Shown here: positions 34,266 to 42,861 of the stretch, piece by piece
How positions within the stretch are numbered: position 1 is the stretch's first letter
Layout of the letters: each line of letters starts with the position of its first letter
NCBI RefSeq assembly: GCF_000718555.1
Contig: NZ_JOAN01000009.1
Location: 124,001-188,000, forward strand
Direction: 5' to 3'
DNA: 64,000 bases
Origin: Micromonospora chokoriensis
GTDB lineage: Bacteria > Actinomycetota > Actinomycetes > Mycobacteriales > Micromonosporaceae
Position numbers and translations under genes: made by a program
Notes under the pieces: model-generated
What the model was told of the DNA's origin: nothing
Database searches by the model: none
What the model saw: the letters and a program-made list of their open reading frames with translations, nothing else

Positions 34266-35474
34266 GTGGATCGGCGTTCCGAACCCAACCGCAGTGCCAT
34301 CTACGCCACCACGCTGGTGGCCTTCCTCGCCATCGCCGGCATCGCCGTCGTCGACCCGATCCTGCCCGCCATCGGCGACGCGATCGGGGTCACCGCCTGG
34401 CAGGTCGAGCTGCTGTTCACCGCGTACATCGCGGTCATGGCCCTGGGCATGATCCCGGCGACGCTGGCCAGCGGCCGGTTCGGCTTCAAGCCGGTGCTCA
34501 TCACCGGCGTCTCCGTGGTCGGCCTCGCCGCGATCCTCGCCTCGTTCAGCGACAACATCGTGCAGCTCTCCGTGCTGCGCGGCGTCTGGGGTCTGGGCAA
34601 CGCGATGTTCTTCGCCACCGCCATGGTGGTGCTTGTCAACCTGGCCGTCGACCGAGAATGGGTGGTCGGCCTCTTCGAGACCGCCCTGGGCCTCGGCTTC
34701 GCCGTCGGCCCGCTGATCGGTGGCCTGCTCGGCGAGGTGACCTGGCGGCTGCCGTTCTTCGTCTGCGGCGTCTTCATGGTCCTCGCCCTCGGCGTGGCCT
34801 CCCGCAAACTCCGCGAGCCCACCAACCGGCAGGCCCCGGTACGCGTCGGCCAGATCTTCGCCACCTACCGCCGACCGGCGTTCATCGCCCTCTGCGTGGT
34901 CACCGCCGCGTACAACTTCGTGTTCTTCGTGGTGCTCGGCTACACGCCGCTCTTCCTCGGCCTCGACGTCATCCCGCTCGGGCTCGCGTTCACCGGCTGG
35001 GGTCTCGGCCTGGCCGCCGGCATCATGGTGATCGGCCACCGGCTGGCCCACCGCATCGGCGCGGTGCAGACCGTCGGCGTGGCCATCGCCGGGCTGCTGG
35101 TCTGCATGGTCCTCTTCGCCACCTCCACCAGCACCGCCGAGGCGCTCGTGGTGCTGGTGCTCGCCGGGCTCTGCATGGGGCTGGCCAACGCCAACCTCAC
35201 CGACCTGGCGCTCGGCCTCGGCTCCACCGACCGGCGCGTCGCCACCGGCGCGTTCAACCTGGTCCGCTGGGGCGCCGCCGCGCCAGCGCCGATCATCTCC
35301 GGCAAGCTCGCCGAGCGGTCGCTGTCGCTGCCGTTCTGGGTCGGCTTCGGGGTGCTCGCCGTCGGCGTGCTCGTCTACCTGGCCTGCGCGCACCTGATGG
35401 CCGCCGGCTACGGCGAACGGGTGCTCTGGTCGCGCGGGAACCGCGCCGCCGCCGAACGCGAGCAGACGTGCTGA
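34266..35474 (+). CDS. MFS transporter, probable drug/metabolite exporter
   Basis: A 402-residue major facilitator protein with 12 predicted helices. It begins with a short polar head and the helix IYATTLVAFLAIAGIAVVDPILPAIGD (partly quoted), followed by the motif A-like ASGRFGFKPVLI loop and the LGLGFAVGPLIGGLLG helix typical of the DHA (drug/proton antiport) group. GTG start with GAGGAG six bases upstream. Transcribed divergently from marR and probably repressed by it. Substrate unknown. Confidence 0.88.
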   Translation: MDRRSEPNRSAIYATTLVAFLAIAGIAVVDPILPAIGDAIGVTAWQVELLFTAYIAVMALGMIPATLASGRFGFKPVLITGVSVVGLAAILASFSDNIVQLSVLRGVWGLGNAMFFATAMVVLVNLAVDREWVVGLFETALGLGFAVGPLIGGLLGEVTWRLPFFVCGVFMVLALGVASRKLREPTNRQAPVRVGQIFATYRRPAFIALCVVTAAYNFVFFVVLGYTPLFLGLDVIPLGLAFTGWGLGLAAGIMVIGHRLAHRIGAVQTVGVAIAGLLVCMVLFATSTSTAEALVVLVLAGLCMGLANANLTDLALGLGSTDRRVATGAFNLVRWGAAAPAPIISGKLAERSLSLPFWVGFGVLAVGVLVYLACAHLMAAGYGERVLWSRGNRAAAEREQTC

Positions 35475-35490
35475 TCGCCGGTCGGCCGGG

Positions 35491-36252
35491 TCAGCTCAGC
35501 GCGCGCCAGAGTAGGTAGACGCCGATCGTCGTACCGAACACCACGATCAGCGTCTTGAGCACCACCGGCGGCAGCCGGCGGACGAGCCGCGCACCCGCGT
35601 ACCCCCCAATCAGGGTGGCCGGCGCGACCACCGCGACCGCCGCCCAGTTCAAGGGGCCGAACAGGGCGAACACCACGAGCGTCGTGAAGCCCACCACCGC
35701 GGAGAGCAGATTCTTGATCGCGCTCACCCGCGCCAGGGTCGCGTCCAGCACCAGGGCCAACCCGGCCACCAGCATCACCCCGAGCGCCGCACCGAAGTAA
35801 CCGCCGTACACCGCACCCAGCGCGACCATCGTCTGCACCGCGATCGTCCGCTGGCGTGGCGACAGATCGCGGGGGTGACCGACCAGCCGGCGCAGCGGAT
35901 CCTGGAAGGCCAGGACCGCGGTCGCGCCAAGAACCAGAAAGGGTACGACCAGCTCGAACGCGCGGGCCGGAGTGGCCAGCAGCAGCAACGCGCCGACGAT
36001 CGTGCCAACAATTGTGGTGGGCACCAGCGTGGCAAGCGCGCGAGGCCGCGGCAGATCCTGCCGACTGCCCGCGACGCTGGCCAGGTACCCAGGGAAGACG
36101 GCGACAGAATTGCTGACGTTCGCCGGCACCGGGGGCAACCCGACCGCGATCATCGCCGGAAAAGTGATCAATGAACCGCCACCGGCCACCGCGTTGACCG
36201 TGCCAGCGGCGAGACCGGCGGCGAGCAGCAGCGCGGCGTGGGAGAGATCCAT
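35491..36252 (-). CDS. TauE/SafE family sulfite exporter-like membrane protein
   Basis: A 253-residue protein with about eight helices. The family repeat is visible as GLAAGTVNAVAGGGSLITFPAMIAVGLPPVPANVSN (partly) near the N-terminus and VYGGYFGAALGVMLVAGL in the second half. Members export sulfite, sulfoacetate or other organosulfonates; no sulfur genes are nearby to decide. ATG at 36252. Convergent with the MFS gene (16 bp gap). Confidence 0.88.
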   Translation of the reverse strand: MDLSHAALLLAAGLAAGTVNAVAGGGSLITFPAMIAVGLPPVPANVSNSVAVFPGYLASVAGSRQDLPRPRALATLVPTTIVGTIVGALLLLATPARAFELVVPFLVLGATAVLAFQDPLRRLVGHPRDLSPRQRTIAVQTMVALGAVYGGYFGAALGVMLVAGLALVLDATLARVSAIKNLLSAVVGFTTLVVFALFGPLNWAAVAVVAPATLIGGYAGARLVRRLPPVVLKTLIVVFGTTIGVYLLWRALS

Positions 36253-36371
36253 AGCCCCACGAGGCTAGCCCTCGCCCTGCGAGACGGATTCGCCGGACTG
36301 CCCTTGAGCTGCACGCTCTTGCCCAGGCGGGGTGGCAATACCGACAGCAGGCCCGTCGTTAGGATGAGAGC

Positions 36372-36799
<428 letters not shown>

Positions 36800-37140
36800 C
36801 CACCAGGTCAGCTATCCTTCACATGGTGGCTGACCTGCTGTTTCTTCGGGCGCTGCTGGTTGTCGTCGGTCATCCTTGGTCGTCGTTTGACGGCCCAGAC
36901 GGCCCGAGGGCGGCCCGAACTCCACTCTGATCCACGCCGATGTCCCCGCCTACTCGCCCCCGGGCCAAGCAATCCTGTAGACACGCTGCTGATACTGGTG
37001 GGGTGAGATTCCCTCGACCGGGCAGCAAGCGCAAGAAGCGGCCGTCGCGCGCTCCAAGCGCGTACGTCACTGGGATCGTTAGGGGTGAAACTTCTTCGCT
37101 TCATGCCGAGAAGTGCCCGATCCCCAAAACGCATAACCGT
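36800..37140. other. rnpB downstream region, island boundary
   Basis: About 340 bp. The reading frame of the next gene is open back to 36940, but the ATG there has no ribosome site and the translated stretch is basic and Pro/Arg-rich, unlike the rest of that protein. Base composition falls noticeably after about 37080. No direct repeat of the rnpB 3' end was found downstream, so no att site can be named. Confidence 0.4.
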
Positions 37141-38427
37141 ATGCGAGATTGTCACGACCAATGGCACGCACTGACCCGCGAGTACCACCATCCGCAGCAC
37201 TTCCGTCGCGAGCTGAATAGTCTCATACAGAGCCTCCGAAATGTGACTTTCATTCTTCAGGCCGAGAAGTCTGGGATTGAGAATTTCGACGCATGGTATG
37301 AGCCTTGGCGGGAACGAATGCGCGGAAACCCGGTTATGCGTTGGATTGTGGACTCGCGTAACCGTGTCGTGAAGCAGGGAGACTTGGATGCCAAGTCTGT
37401 TGCGAAGGCTTCACTCATCGCTGCCTACTGGTCAGGAGATCCGCCCGAGGGTTTCAACCGTGCTGCCGGTCCTGGCTCCGATGAGCAAATTGAGGTATCG
37501 GTCGATATGCCGCCTTCGGCGTCAACGAAGGAGCAAGTGCAGGACCTGCGGAAGATTCCTGATTTCTTCGTCCGTGAAGGTTACATCGAACTAACTCGGA
37601 GATGGGTAGACAGCGCACTCCCGGATCGAGAGGTGGCTGATGCTTGCGCCGAAGCCTTCGGCTTTATGTCTGTTATGCTGGATGACCTCCATCAGGCGTT
37701 GGGAATTGAGTCCGGGACGGCTTTGGCGCACCCAGGCGGCCATGTAGTTGTAGATGACCTCCCGAATGGTCGTCTACCCTGTATGGGCCCGATGGACTAC
37801 GCCGTGCATCGGCTTAAGTTGTCAAACGGAGCAACGGATGTCGGCGGTACCCGCTATGCCTTCGCGTCCAGTGAGGAAGATTACCAGCGGTCGGCAAAGA
37901 GATACGGCATCCAAGTCCCTGAGCCTCAGACTTGGGACTCGGTTACGGGTCTTGCGGACTGGTGCATGAGCAATGCTCGCGCCATCCTTAAGAAGGATCG
38001 TTGGCATGGATGGTACGTAATGCTTTATAAGGGTAGCCAGCTCGTCAATATTGAAGCCCTGGAAGCGCGGGATCGTCCTGACAAGATTGTGATGATGCGT
38101 GAGCTCGCGGCAACGATCGAGCGGAGCGGCATTGACGGCATCATCGAGATCGGAGACGCCTGGTTCGGCAAGATCGTCCGTGACGATCAGGGCTTCGTGA
38201 TTGCGCCGGCGCTGCTGCCGGATCGCATGGAGAGCCTTACTGTTGTCGCGGAGGACGCCTACGGAAACTATAAGAATCTGGTCTCGCCGTATACGCGAAA
38301 AGGTCAGAGAATTGAATTCTCGGACGAACCGATCGACATGAGTGAAACTTCGTTCGCAAACAATCTTCAGCCGATCCGCGATGCGTGGCGGCGTATGGGG
38401 TTCACGTCTACCGTGCGCCAACCCTAG
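37141..38427 (+). CDS. Uncharacterised island protein (helical N-terminus, HEPN-like RN motif)
   Basis: From ATG 37141, 428 residues. The N-terminal part, FRRELNSLIQSLRNVTFILQ followed by PVMRWIVDSRNRVVKQGDL, is a pattern I associate with widespread hypothetical proteins resembling HEPN helical bundles, though the histidine of the Rx4-6H motif is replaced by lysine (RNRVVK). The middle contains LDDLHQALG and the C-terminal half (WYVMLYKGSQLVNIEAL, GIDGIIEIGDAWFG) looks like an alpha/beta domain of unknown kind. Codon use is much less GC3-biased than in flanking core genes, suggesting transfer. An upstream start at 36940 is possible but less likely. Confidence 0.65.
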   Translation: MRDCHDQWHALTREYHHPQHFRRELNSLIQSLRNVTFILQAEKSGIENFDAWYEPWRERMRGNPVMRWIVDSRNRVVKQGDLDAKSVAKASLIAAYWSGDPPEGFNRAAGPGSDEQIEVSVDMPPSASTKEQVQDLRKIPDFFVREGYIELTRRWVDSALPDREVADACAEAFGFMSVMLDDLHQALGIESGTALAHPGGHVVVDDLPNGRLPCMGPMDYAVHRLKLSNGATDVGGTRYAFASSEEDYQRSAKRYGIQVPEPQTWDSVTGLADWCMSNARAILKKDRWHGWYVMLYKGSQLVNIEALEARDRPDKIVMMRELAATIERSGIDGIIEIGDAWFGKIVRDDQGFVIAPALLPDRMESLTVVAEDAYGNYKNLVSPYTRKGQRIEFSDEPIDMSETSFANNLQPIRDAWRRMGFTSTVRQP

Positions 38428-38583
38428 AATGAGAGTGGCGGGTGACTGTCGGTGAGACCGTGTGCGGACAGCAGTAAATGCTAGGGCTGGGCAGCATTTG
38501 ACAGCTTCTACGGGTATTTAGCGACCCTTGAAGGGCCCTTGGGCTCAGACTGCTTCCCGGTACGGTTCCTGCAAGTGAAAGCC
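38428..38583. other. Short convergent spacer
   Basis: 156 bp between two convergent island genes. It holds CCTTGAAGGGCCCTTGGG near 38525 with a small TGAAGGGCCCTTGG-type inverted repeat (AAGGGCCCTT, fully self-complementary) that may act as a terminator. Confidence 0.45.
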
Positions 38584-39207
38584 TCAGTTCATTCCCTGTT
38601 CCCACATTTCGTATAGGTGAGTCTCGTGGACATCTAGCATGGTGAGCACTCCACCATGAACCATATCGAACGCCTCGCGGAATGCAGACGCAAGACGAAC
38701 AACGTCGACCGCCGTTGCGTCCGTCTTGAGGTGGTTGGCGTATCGAAACGCCTCCCCGCTCGGATCGAGTTGGTGCAAGCGCATGAGCCAACGCATTGTC
38801 TCAGGCGGAAGGCTGCCCAACTGGAGCTGGTTGAGAAGCCCGGCGAGCTGCTCTGCTAGAGGACCTAGTCGGTGCCGCTGCTTGCTCTTGAGATGTGCCT
38901 CCAACTCAGAAGGCGTTGGGACACCATGATCTCGTCTAGCCATCTGCAGGCATTCCACTGCCTGACGGATCGCCTGCTTCAAGGCCAGTTCGATGCCATG
39001 GCGGTAGTTATAGATCATGGGTAGCAGCAGGGGATCGTTCGGATGGGGGCCGCTCTGCCACGCGGCCAGGACAGCATCCCCGGCGTCGGCGAAACCGCAG
39101 GCTAGACCCCTATCCCCGTCGTAGTAGCCCACCCATGCAATGTCCTGCCAATCGGACGGTTCTGGAAGAGAGCTGAGTAGGTCGCCCATGCGAGGATGAT
39201 GCAGCAT
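38584..39207 (-). CDS. Uncharacterised island protein, all-helical
   Basis: A 207-residue protein (start ATG 39207; ATG 39189 also possible). It opens with SDWQDIAWVGYYDGDRGLACG and then has helices including MIYNYRHGIELALKQAIRQAVECLQ and HLKSKQRHRLGPLAEQL. The GIELALKQAI helix recalls the ELxLK helix of HEPN-type proteins, a weak resemblance only. Moderate GC codons set it apart from the core genome. Convergent with the preceding island gene. Confidence 0.6.
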   Translation of the reverse strand: MLHHPRMGDLLSSLPEPSDWQDIAWVGYYDGDRGLACGFADAGDAVLAAWQSGPHPNDPLLLPMIYNYRHGIELALKQAIRQAVECLQMARRDHGVPTPSELEAHLKSKQRHRLGPLAEQLAGLLNQLQLGSLPPETMRWLMRLHQLDPSGEAFRYANHLKTDATAVDVVRLASAFREAFDMVHGGVLTMLDVHETHLYEMWEQGMN

Positions 39208-40002
39208 TAGGTGAGAGTTCGCCTGCCTTGACGTCCGACCGGCGCGTCACCCATCCGAACCTGGTCAAGCAAACCTTGACGCGATGCATGGCCCCTTGTT
39301 AAAGCGACGCGTTATCTGGTATTTGTCCATGCATGGCGAGTAGGTGGGGGCAGTGCACTGCCGCGACGGCATCTGGCTCGCGGTGTCCCAATGGCGCGGC
39401 GAGCGAATCAAGGCTCTGCCACATCCATGATCCTGCCCTGCCATGCGGCGCAATCGTTGGTCCCGGCACTCGGCGATGAACTGTCGCCACGGGTGGCTGC
39501 CAGTGCCTTCACCAGCAGGAGCCTGAGCAGGACACGCTGTTCTAGCAACGATGGAAATCGCGTCGGCGGGTAGCTGCGCGATGAGGCCGGGGCGGGGATG
39601 TGGCGCGCGCACCCCGGGCAGGCCCTGGCCTGCCGGCGACGCCGGCCGGAGGGGCGGCCCGGCACACTCCGCGCCGCATCCGGCCCCGGCCGCGGTGACT
39701 CGCGCTTTGGCGTGTCCTGCGACGGCCGCCGCGCCTCGGCCGGCTGCCGGCCCACGACCCCATCAGTAAAGGGTCTGTCGTTCTGCGGCGGCCCTCGGGG
39801 CTTCCCGCCTCCGTGCCAGCCGCTGGGCGTCAGGTGTGACGGCCGCAGAGCGCCAGCGGTAGCGGCCGGCGCACGCCCAGGCGGCGGCGCGTTTGGCCCG
39901 TTCAGGGCCGCCTTCAATGCGTACAGAAACTTTGAACGCAGCAGCCGGCCGGCAGCCGACTCCGGTTCTCGAGCATGGCCTGACCGCCCTTGCCCCCTGA
40001 TA
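39208..40002. other. Long intergenic stretch in island, no gene supported
   Basis: About 795 bp. The first 330 bp are of moderate GC and include an ATGCATGG/CCATGCATGG inverted pair near 39283 and 39329. From about 39580 it becomes extremely GC-rich, with recurring GACGGCCGC units (near 39720 and 39839) followed by GGCGCGTTTGGCCCGTTC. Reading frames crossing it have no family features. It may be an old non-coding relic or a regulatory leader of the next gene. Confidence 0.45.
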
Positions 40003-40668
40003 ATGAGCGCTGTGGATGATCTGTACGCGGTCCGCTTCAGCCTGCCCGGAGGGGTGCCCCTCGACGAGTTGGGCAACGCCGAAGGTCCTGGCGAAGACGA
40101 AGATGAAGAGCCGGACGTCAAGACGACTTTTGCTCATTTCGGCCTCGCGTACTACCAAGCATGCGTCCTTGAGCACGAGATCGTGAACTTACTATCCGTG
40201 GCCAGGATCGTCGAGGCTCGACGAGACGCCGAGCGGCTCTTGTCGGATCCCTGGGATGAGAAGTTCAAGAAGACGATGGGGGCACTCATCAAGCAACTTG
40301 AGCCGAACCTAGGGGCTGATCCCGAACTTGCTGCCGATCTAACGGAAGCACTGCGGCAGCGCAACTACCTTGCACACACCTTCTGGCGTGAAAGGGCAGA
40401 CGACTTTGCTGACGATTCAGGCCGGGCGCAAATGATCGCTTTCCTCATCGAAGCTCGCAGGACCTTCGAGAGCGTGAACGAGCGGTTGACGTTGGCACTT
40501 GGAACGCCCCTTCTACGAGAGTGGGGTGTGACGCCAGCGGCGGTGGATGCCTGGTATCGGAACACCATAGAGCGGGTGGTGCGTGGCGAGTTACGCGTGC
40601 CACGGGACACCATCGACTCGGTGCGCCGGTCGCTGCTGGACCGGATCGCGCCGCCGAGCTCCGACTAG
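40003..40668 (+). CDS. Putative HEPN-like protein
   Basis: A 221-residue soluble helical protein. The acidic N-terminus (EGPGEDEDEEPDVK) is followed by HFGLAYYQACVLEHEIVNLL, a linker, and LTEALRQRNYLAHTFWRERADDF. RNYLAH fits the Rx4H motif of HEPN ribonucleases (toxin, Abi and CRISPR ancillary proteins), with supporting hydrophobics. No antitoxin-like nucleotidyltransferase lies next to it. ATG at 40003 is chosen because the upstream frame is Pro/Gly/Arg-rich non-coding-like sequence. RNase activity is inference from one motif. Confidence 0.65.
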   Translation: MSAVDDLYAVRFSLPGGVPLDELGNAEGPGEDEDEEPDVKTTFAHFGLAYYQACVLEHEIVNLLSVARIVEARRDAERLLSDPWDEKFKKTMGALIKQLEPNLGADPELAADLTEALRQRNYLAHTFWRERADDFADDSGRAQMIAFLIEARRTFESVNERLTLALGTPLLREWGVTPAAVDAWYRNTIERVVRGELRVPRDTIDSVRRSLLDRIAPPSSD

Positions 40669-41017
40669 TGGAGTGGGACTGTGGGTGATCCGTTCCGTCA
40701 GTACGCTGGCGGTATGTTCGCCCACGTCGATACCGCCCGGGAGATCGCCGGCTCAAGTTGGAGCCTGCTCTGCCTCGCCGTTGGATTCACGTCCAAGTGG
40801 TAGCCGCTGAGGCGCGACAAGTCGCCGCGGCTGTTCCCACCGAGGATGAGGACGTGTTCGTAGCTGCATGACGTGGGCTACAGCCCGGATCTCGTCAACA
40901 CCGGCTTCCACTCCCTGGGTGGCGCCCGTTTGCCTAAGTGGGCCGTGATTAGTGGCTATCGATATTCGAACTTGGGTGATTCCTCGGTCAGGCGCTCCTC
41001 TTCGCGCAGGACATCAG
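40669..41017. other. Intergenic region, no gene recognised
   Basis: About 350 bp between the HEPN-like gene and the convergent DUF397 gene. Only short frames without family features. No hairpin longer than about eight base pairs stood out. Confidence 0.4.
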
Positions 41018-41209
41018 TTAAAGGCGCTTGGCGATCTCAGCGACGAACGACCGCCAAGCCGTCGGACCGAACGTCAGGGCCGGACCGGAAGGGTCCTTGC
41101 TGTCCCGGACACCGATCACACCGGGCAGGTTGTCAGCGACCTCGATGCAGTTGCCTCCGGACGATCCGCTGCGCCGGGACTTGCGCCAGGTGGCGTTAGT
41201 GAGGTCCAT
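41018..41209 (-). CDS. DUF397 family protein
   Basis: A 63-residue actinobacterial DUF397 protein: WRKSRRSGSSGGNCIEVA then GVIGVRDSKDPSGPALTF and WRSFVAEIAK. These small proteins are encoded next to HTH-DUF5753 regulators and are thought to form regulator/antagonist pairs in Streptomyces development and secondary metabolism. Here it overlaps the upstream regulator gene by 14 bp and is surely co-expressed with it. Confidence 0.93.
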   Translation of the reverse strand: MDLTNATWRKSRRSGSSGGNCIEVADNLPGVIGVRDSKDPSGPALTFGPTAWRSFVAEIAKRL

Positions 41210-42002
41210 GATCGCTGTGCACTTCCTTCATCAGCTCGTTGGACTGTCGACGCGGGAGTGCCTCGTTCCTCACGTTCTCCCACCTCGTCTGAAGAGTATG
41301 TAGCCCATCTTCGTTGTCGACCACGATCCCGCCTAGCTGATTTTCGAGGTGCCCGACCCAGGCCCCGTCGCCAGCTCGCGCCAGCGCGAACGGCCCGGAC
41401 AGCCCGATGTGGAGGCCGGCACCCGCTGGGATCACGTGGATGTGAACGTGCGGCAGCTCGGCAACGGTGATGAGGTGGGCGACCTGCTCGGCCATGATGC
41501 CGGCGTGTTCGTCGCCCGCGCGACGAAGCGTGGATTCATCGAGCACGGCCACCACCTGCGGCGGCGTATCGCCGGTCAGGATCTTGTGTCGACTCATGCG
41601 AGCGCTTACCTGCTGGTCGACTTCGGTGGCGGACATGAGGTCGTTCAGGCGCATCACGACGCGGGCGTAGTTCTCGGTCTGGAGCAGGCCCGGGATCAGC
41701 AACGGCTCGAAGAGACGAAGCTGTCGAGCGCCACGCTCGGCATCCAGCCACGGCAGAAACCACGACGGTGCGCCGAGTTTCACCACCAGGCGTCCGAACA
41801 ACCCGTCGTTGTTGAAGGCGCGGTCTGCTCCCCGGATGAAGTCCATTGTCAGCGCCCGAGTGCCGCTCTCCACGGCGCTGACGTGTGAGGCGCTGAAGCC
41901 CGCTGCCCGACCGAACGACTCTTGCGTCATCCCGGACGCCCCACGAGCGCGGCGGATCTCGCTCACGATGAAGTCCGCGAGAGGGCTCGGCACGTCAGCC
42001 AT
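41196..42002 (-). CDS. HTH-DUF5753 (Scr1-type) transcriptional regulator
   Basis: A 268-residue regulator. The XRE HTH lies at about 15-70 (GMTQESFGRAAGFSASHVSAVESG quoted in part: FSASHVSAVESGTR). The DUF5753 domain follows: FEPLLIPGLLQTENYARVVM, RMSRHKILTGDTPPQ, VLDESTLRR, LPHVHIHVIPAGAG. ATG at 42002. Coupled with DUF397, a pair present in many copies per actinomycete genome. Confidence 0.93.
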   Translation of the reverse strand: MADVPSPLADFIVSEIRRARGASGMTQESFGRAAGFSASHVSAVESGTRALTMDFIRGADRAFNNDGLFGRLVVKLGAPSWFLPWLDAERGARQLRLFEPLLIPGLLQTENYARVVMRLNDLMSATEVDQQVSARMSRHKILTGDTPPQVVAVLDESTLRRAGDEHAGIMAEQVAHLITVAELPHVHIHVIPAGAGLHIGLSGPFALARAGDGAWVGHLENQLGGIVVDNEDGLHTLQTRWENVRNEALPRRQSNELMKEVHSDHGPH

Positions 42003-42180
42003 ACAAGACTCCTCAAATCGGAGATCGACTACCCGAGGTGCCACACGCCTGGAGCCTGTTCTGCCAGCTCCGGCCCGGACACCTGGAACGCCTTCCGAGC
42101 GTAACGGTCTCCACAGCAGAGTGTCACCAGGCGGCGCGGCTGGTAGGGACCACGAGACCCGGCGGTCGCGTTCGTAGCGG

Positions 42181-42217
42181 GGCCGCTCCCGACGGGCGAG
42201 CACTCACGGGAGCGGCC
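42181..42217 (+). terminator. Hairpin ahead of small gene pair
   Basis: GGCCGCTCCCG (42181-42191) pairs with CGGGAGCGGCC (42207-42217), eleven perfect base pairs, loop of fifteen, followed by TCTTCC. It lies 28 bp before the GTG at 42245, so it is either a terminator of upstream transcription or an attenuator-like leader for the small genes. Confidence 0.55.
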
Positions 42218-42244
42218 TCTTCCCAACAGCACCAGGGGGAGACC

Positions 42245-42538
42245 GTGCCCGACGACAAACCCGAGAAGCCCATGAAGGCCGGCGACGTGATTCTCTTGAC
42301 CACGGCGGCGAGCGTGCAGTTCCTGCGCCCGATCTTCGTTCGCGTCATCCGCGAGTTGCCCGAGCGGCACACGTACCACGGGTGGGTCTGGATTGAAGGC
42401 TATGAGCTGAACGCGGCGGGCCTCGCGGTCGCGCGGCGCGAGTTGTACGTGATGCGTGCGGGCGTGCGGCTGCAAGCCCTGCCCGTCGCACCGACCAGGC
42501 CAGCCAGACGCCGCCGAACGCCGGTGCGGGTCGGATGA
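42245..42538 (+). CDS. Small actinobacterial hypothetical protein
   Basis: A 97-residue protein. It reads MPDDKPEKPMKAGDVILLTTAASVQ..., then a beta-rich centre FVRVIRELPERHTYHGWVWIEGYELN and a basic tail RPARRRRTPVRVG. Paired in actinomycete accessory regions with the following gene. AGGGGGA stands four bases before the GTG. No known domain. Confidence 0.7.
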   Translation: MPDDKPEKPMKAGDVILLTTAASVQFLRPIFVRVIRELPERHTYHGWVWIEGYELNAAGLAVARRELYVMRAGVRLQALPVAPTRPARRRRTPVRVG

Positions 42539-42801
42539 CCGCCCGCCCTCGCCCGCACCTGCCGATGCGCCCGGCGTGGCTGTGCCGCAACTGCGCCGCA
42601 GCCTGGCCGTGTGGCCCGGCGCAGCTCGCACTCGCGACGGAGTTCTACGGCCATTCGATCGCGCTGGCGTTCTACCTGGCCGCGTCGATGCAGGAGGCGA
42701 TCGACGACGTGTACGGCCTGGGGATGCGCCCGGACCCGTCCGCGCTGCACGCCCGGTTCCTCGGGTGGCTGTCGCTGGCCCGGCGGCCTCGCCGACGCTG
42801 A
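42535..42801 (+). CDS. Small cysteine-containing hypothetical protein
   Basis: An 88-residue protein overlapping the previous stop (ATGA). The N-terminus WLCRNCAAAWPCGPAQ has CxxC plus a third cysteine, a pattern of a family I recall being labelled flavin reductase in databases without evidence. The remainder is helical (ALAFYLAASMQEAIDDVYG, LHARFLGWLSLARRP). A zinc-binding or protein-interaction role is conceivable; nothing supports a reductase. Confidence 0.7.
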   Translation: MTARPRPHLPMRPAWLCRNCAAAWPCGPAQLALATEFYGHSIALAFYLAASMQEAIDDVYGLGMRPDPSALHARFLGWLSLARRPRRR

Positions 42802-42808
42802 ACCAAAG

Positions 42809-42846
42809 GACGCCGGCCGGGTGGGTTGCCCCACCCGGCCGGCGTC
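42809..42846. terminator. Strong bidirectional terminator hairpin
   Basis: A perfect 17-bp stem, arm 42809-42825 (GACGCCGGCCGGGTGGG) with 42830-42846, loop TTGC. It lies 7 bp past the small plus-strand gene and 15 bp beyond the stop of the convergent GH31 gene. Confidence 0.88.
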
Positions 42847-42861
42847 TTGATCCCTAAAACC

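Noticed and set aside
33750..35393. 547-codon minus-strand frame opposite the MFS gene joined to MarR
   Set aside because: Only the last 153 codons (MarR) are real; the upstream part is a mirror of the transporter and crosses the operator.
39345..39430. Short plus-strand frame containing HCRDGIWLAVSQWRG
   Set aside because: Looks protein-like for about 20 residues but begins after a stop without a ribosome site and ends at once; at best a gene fragment.
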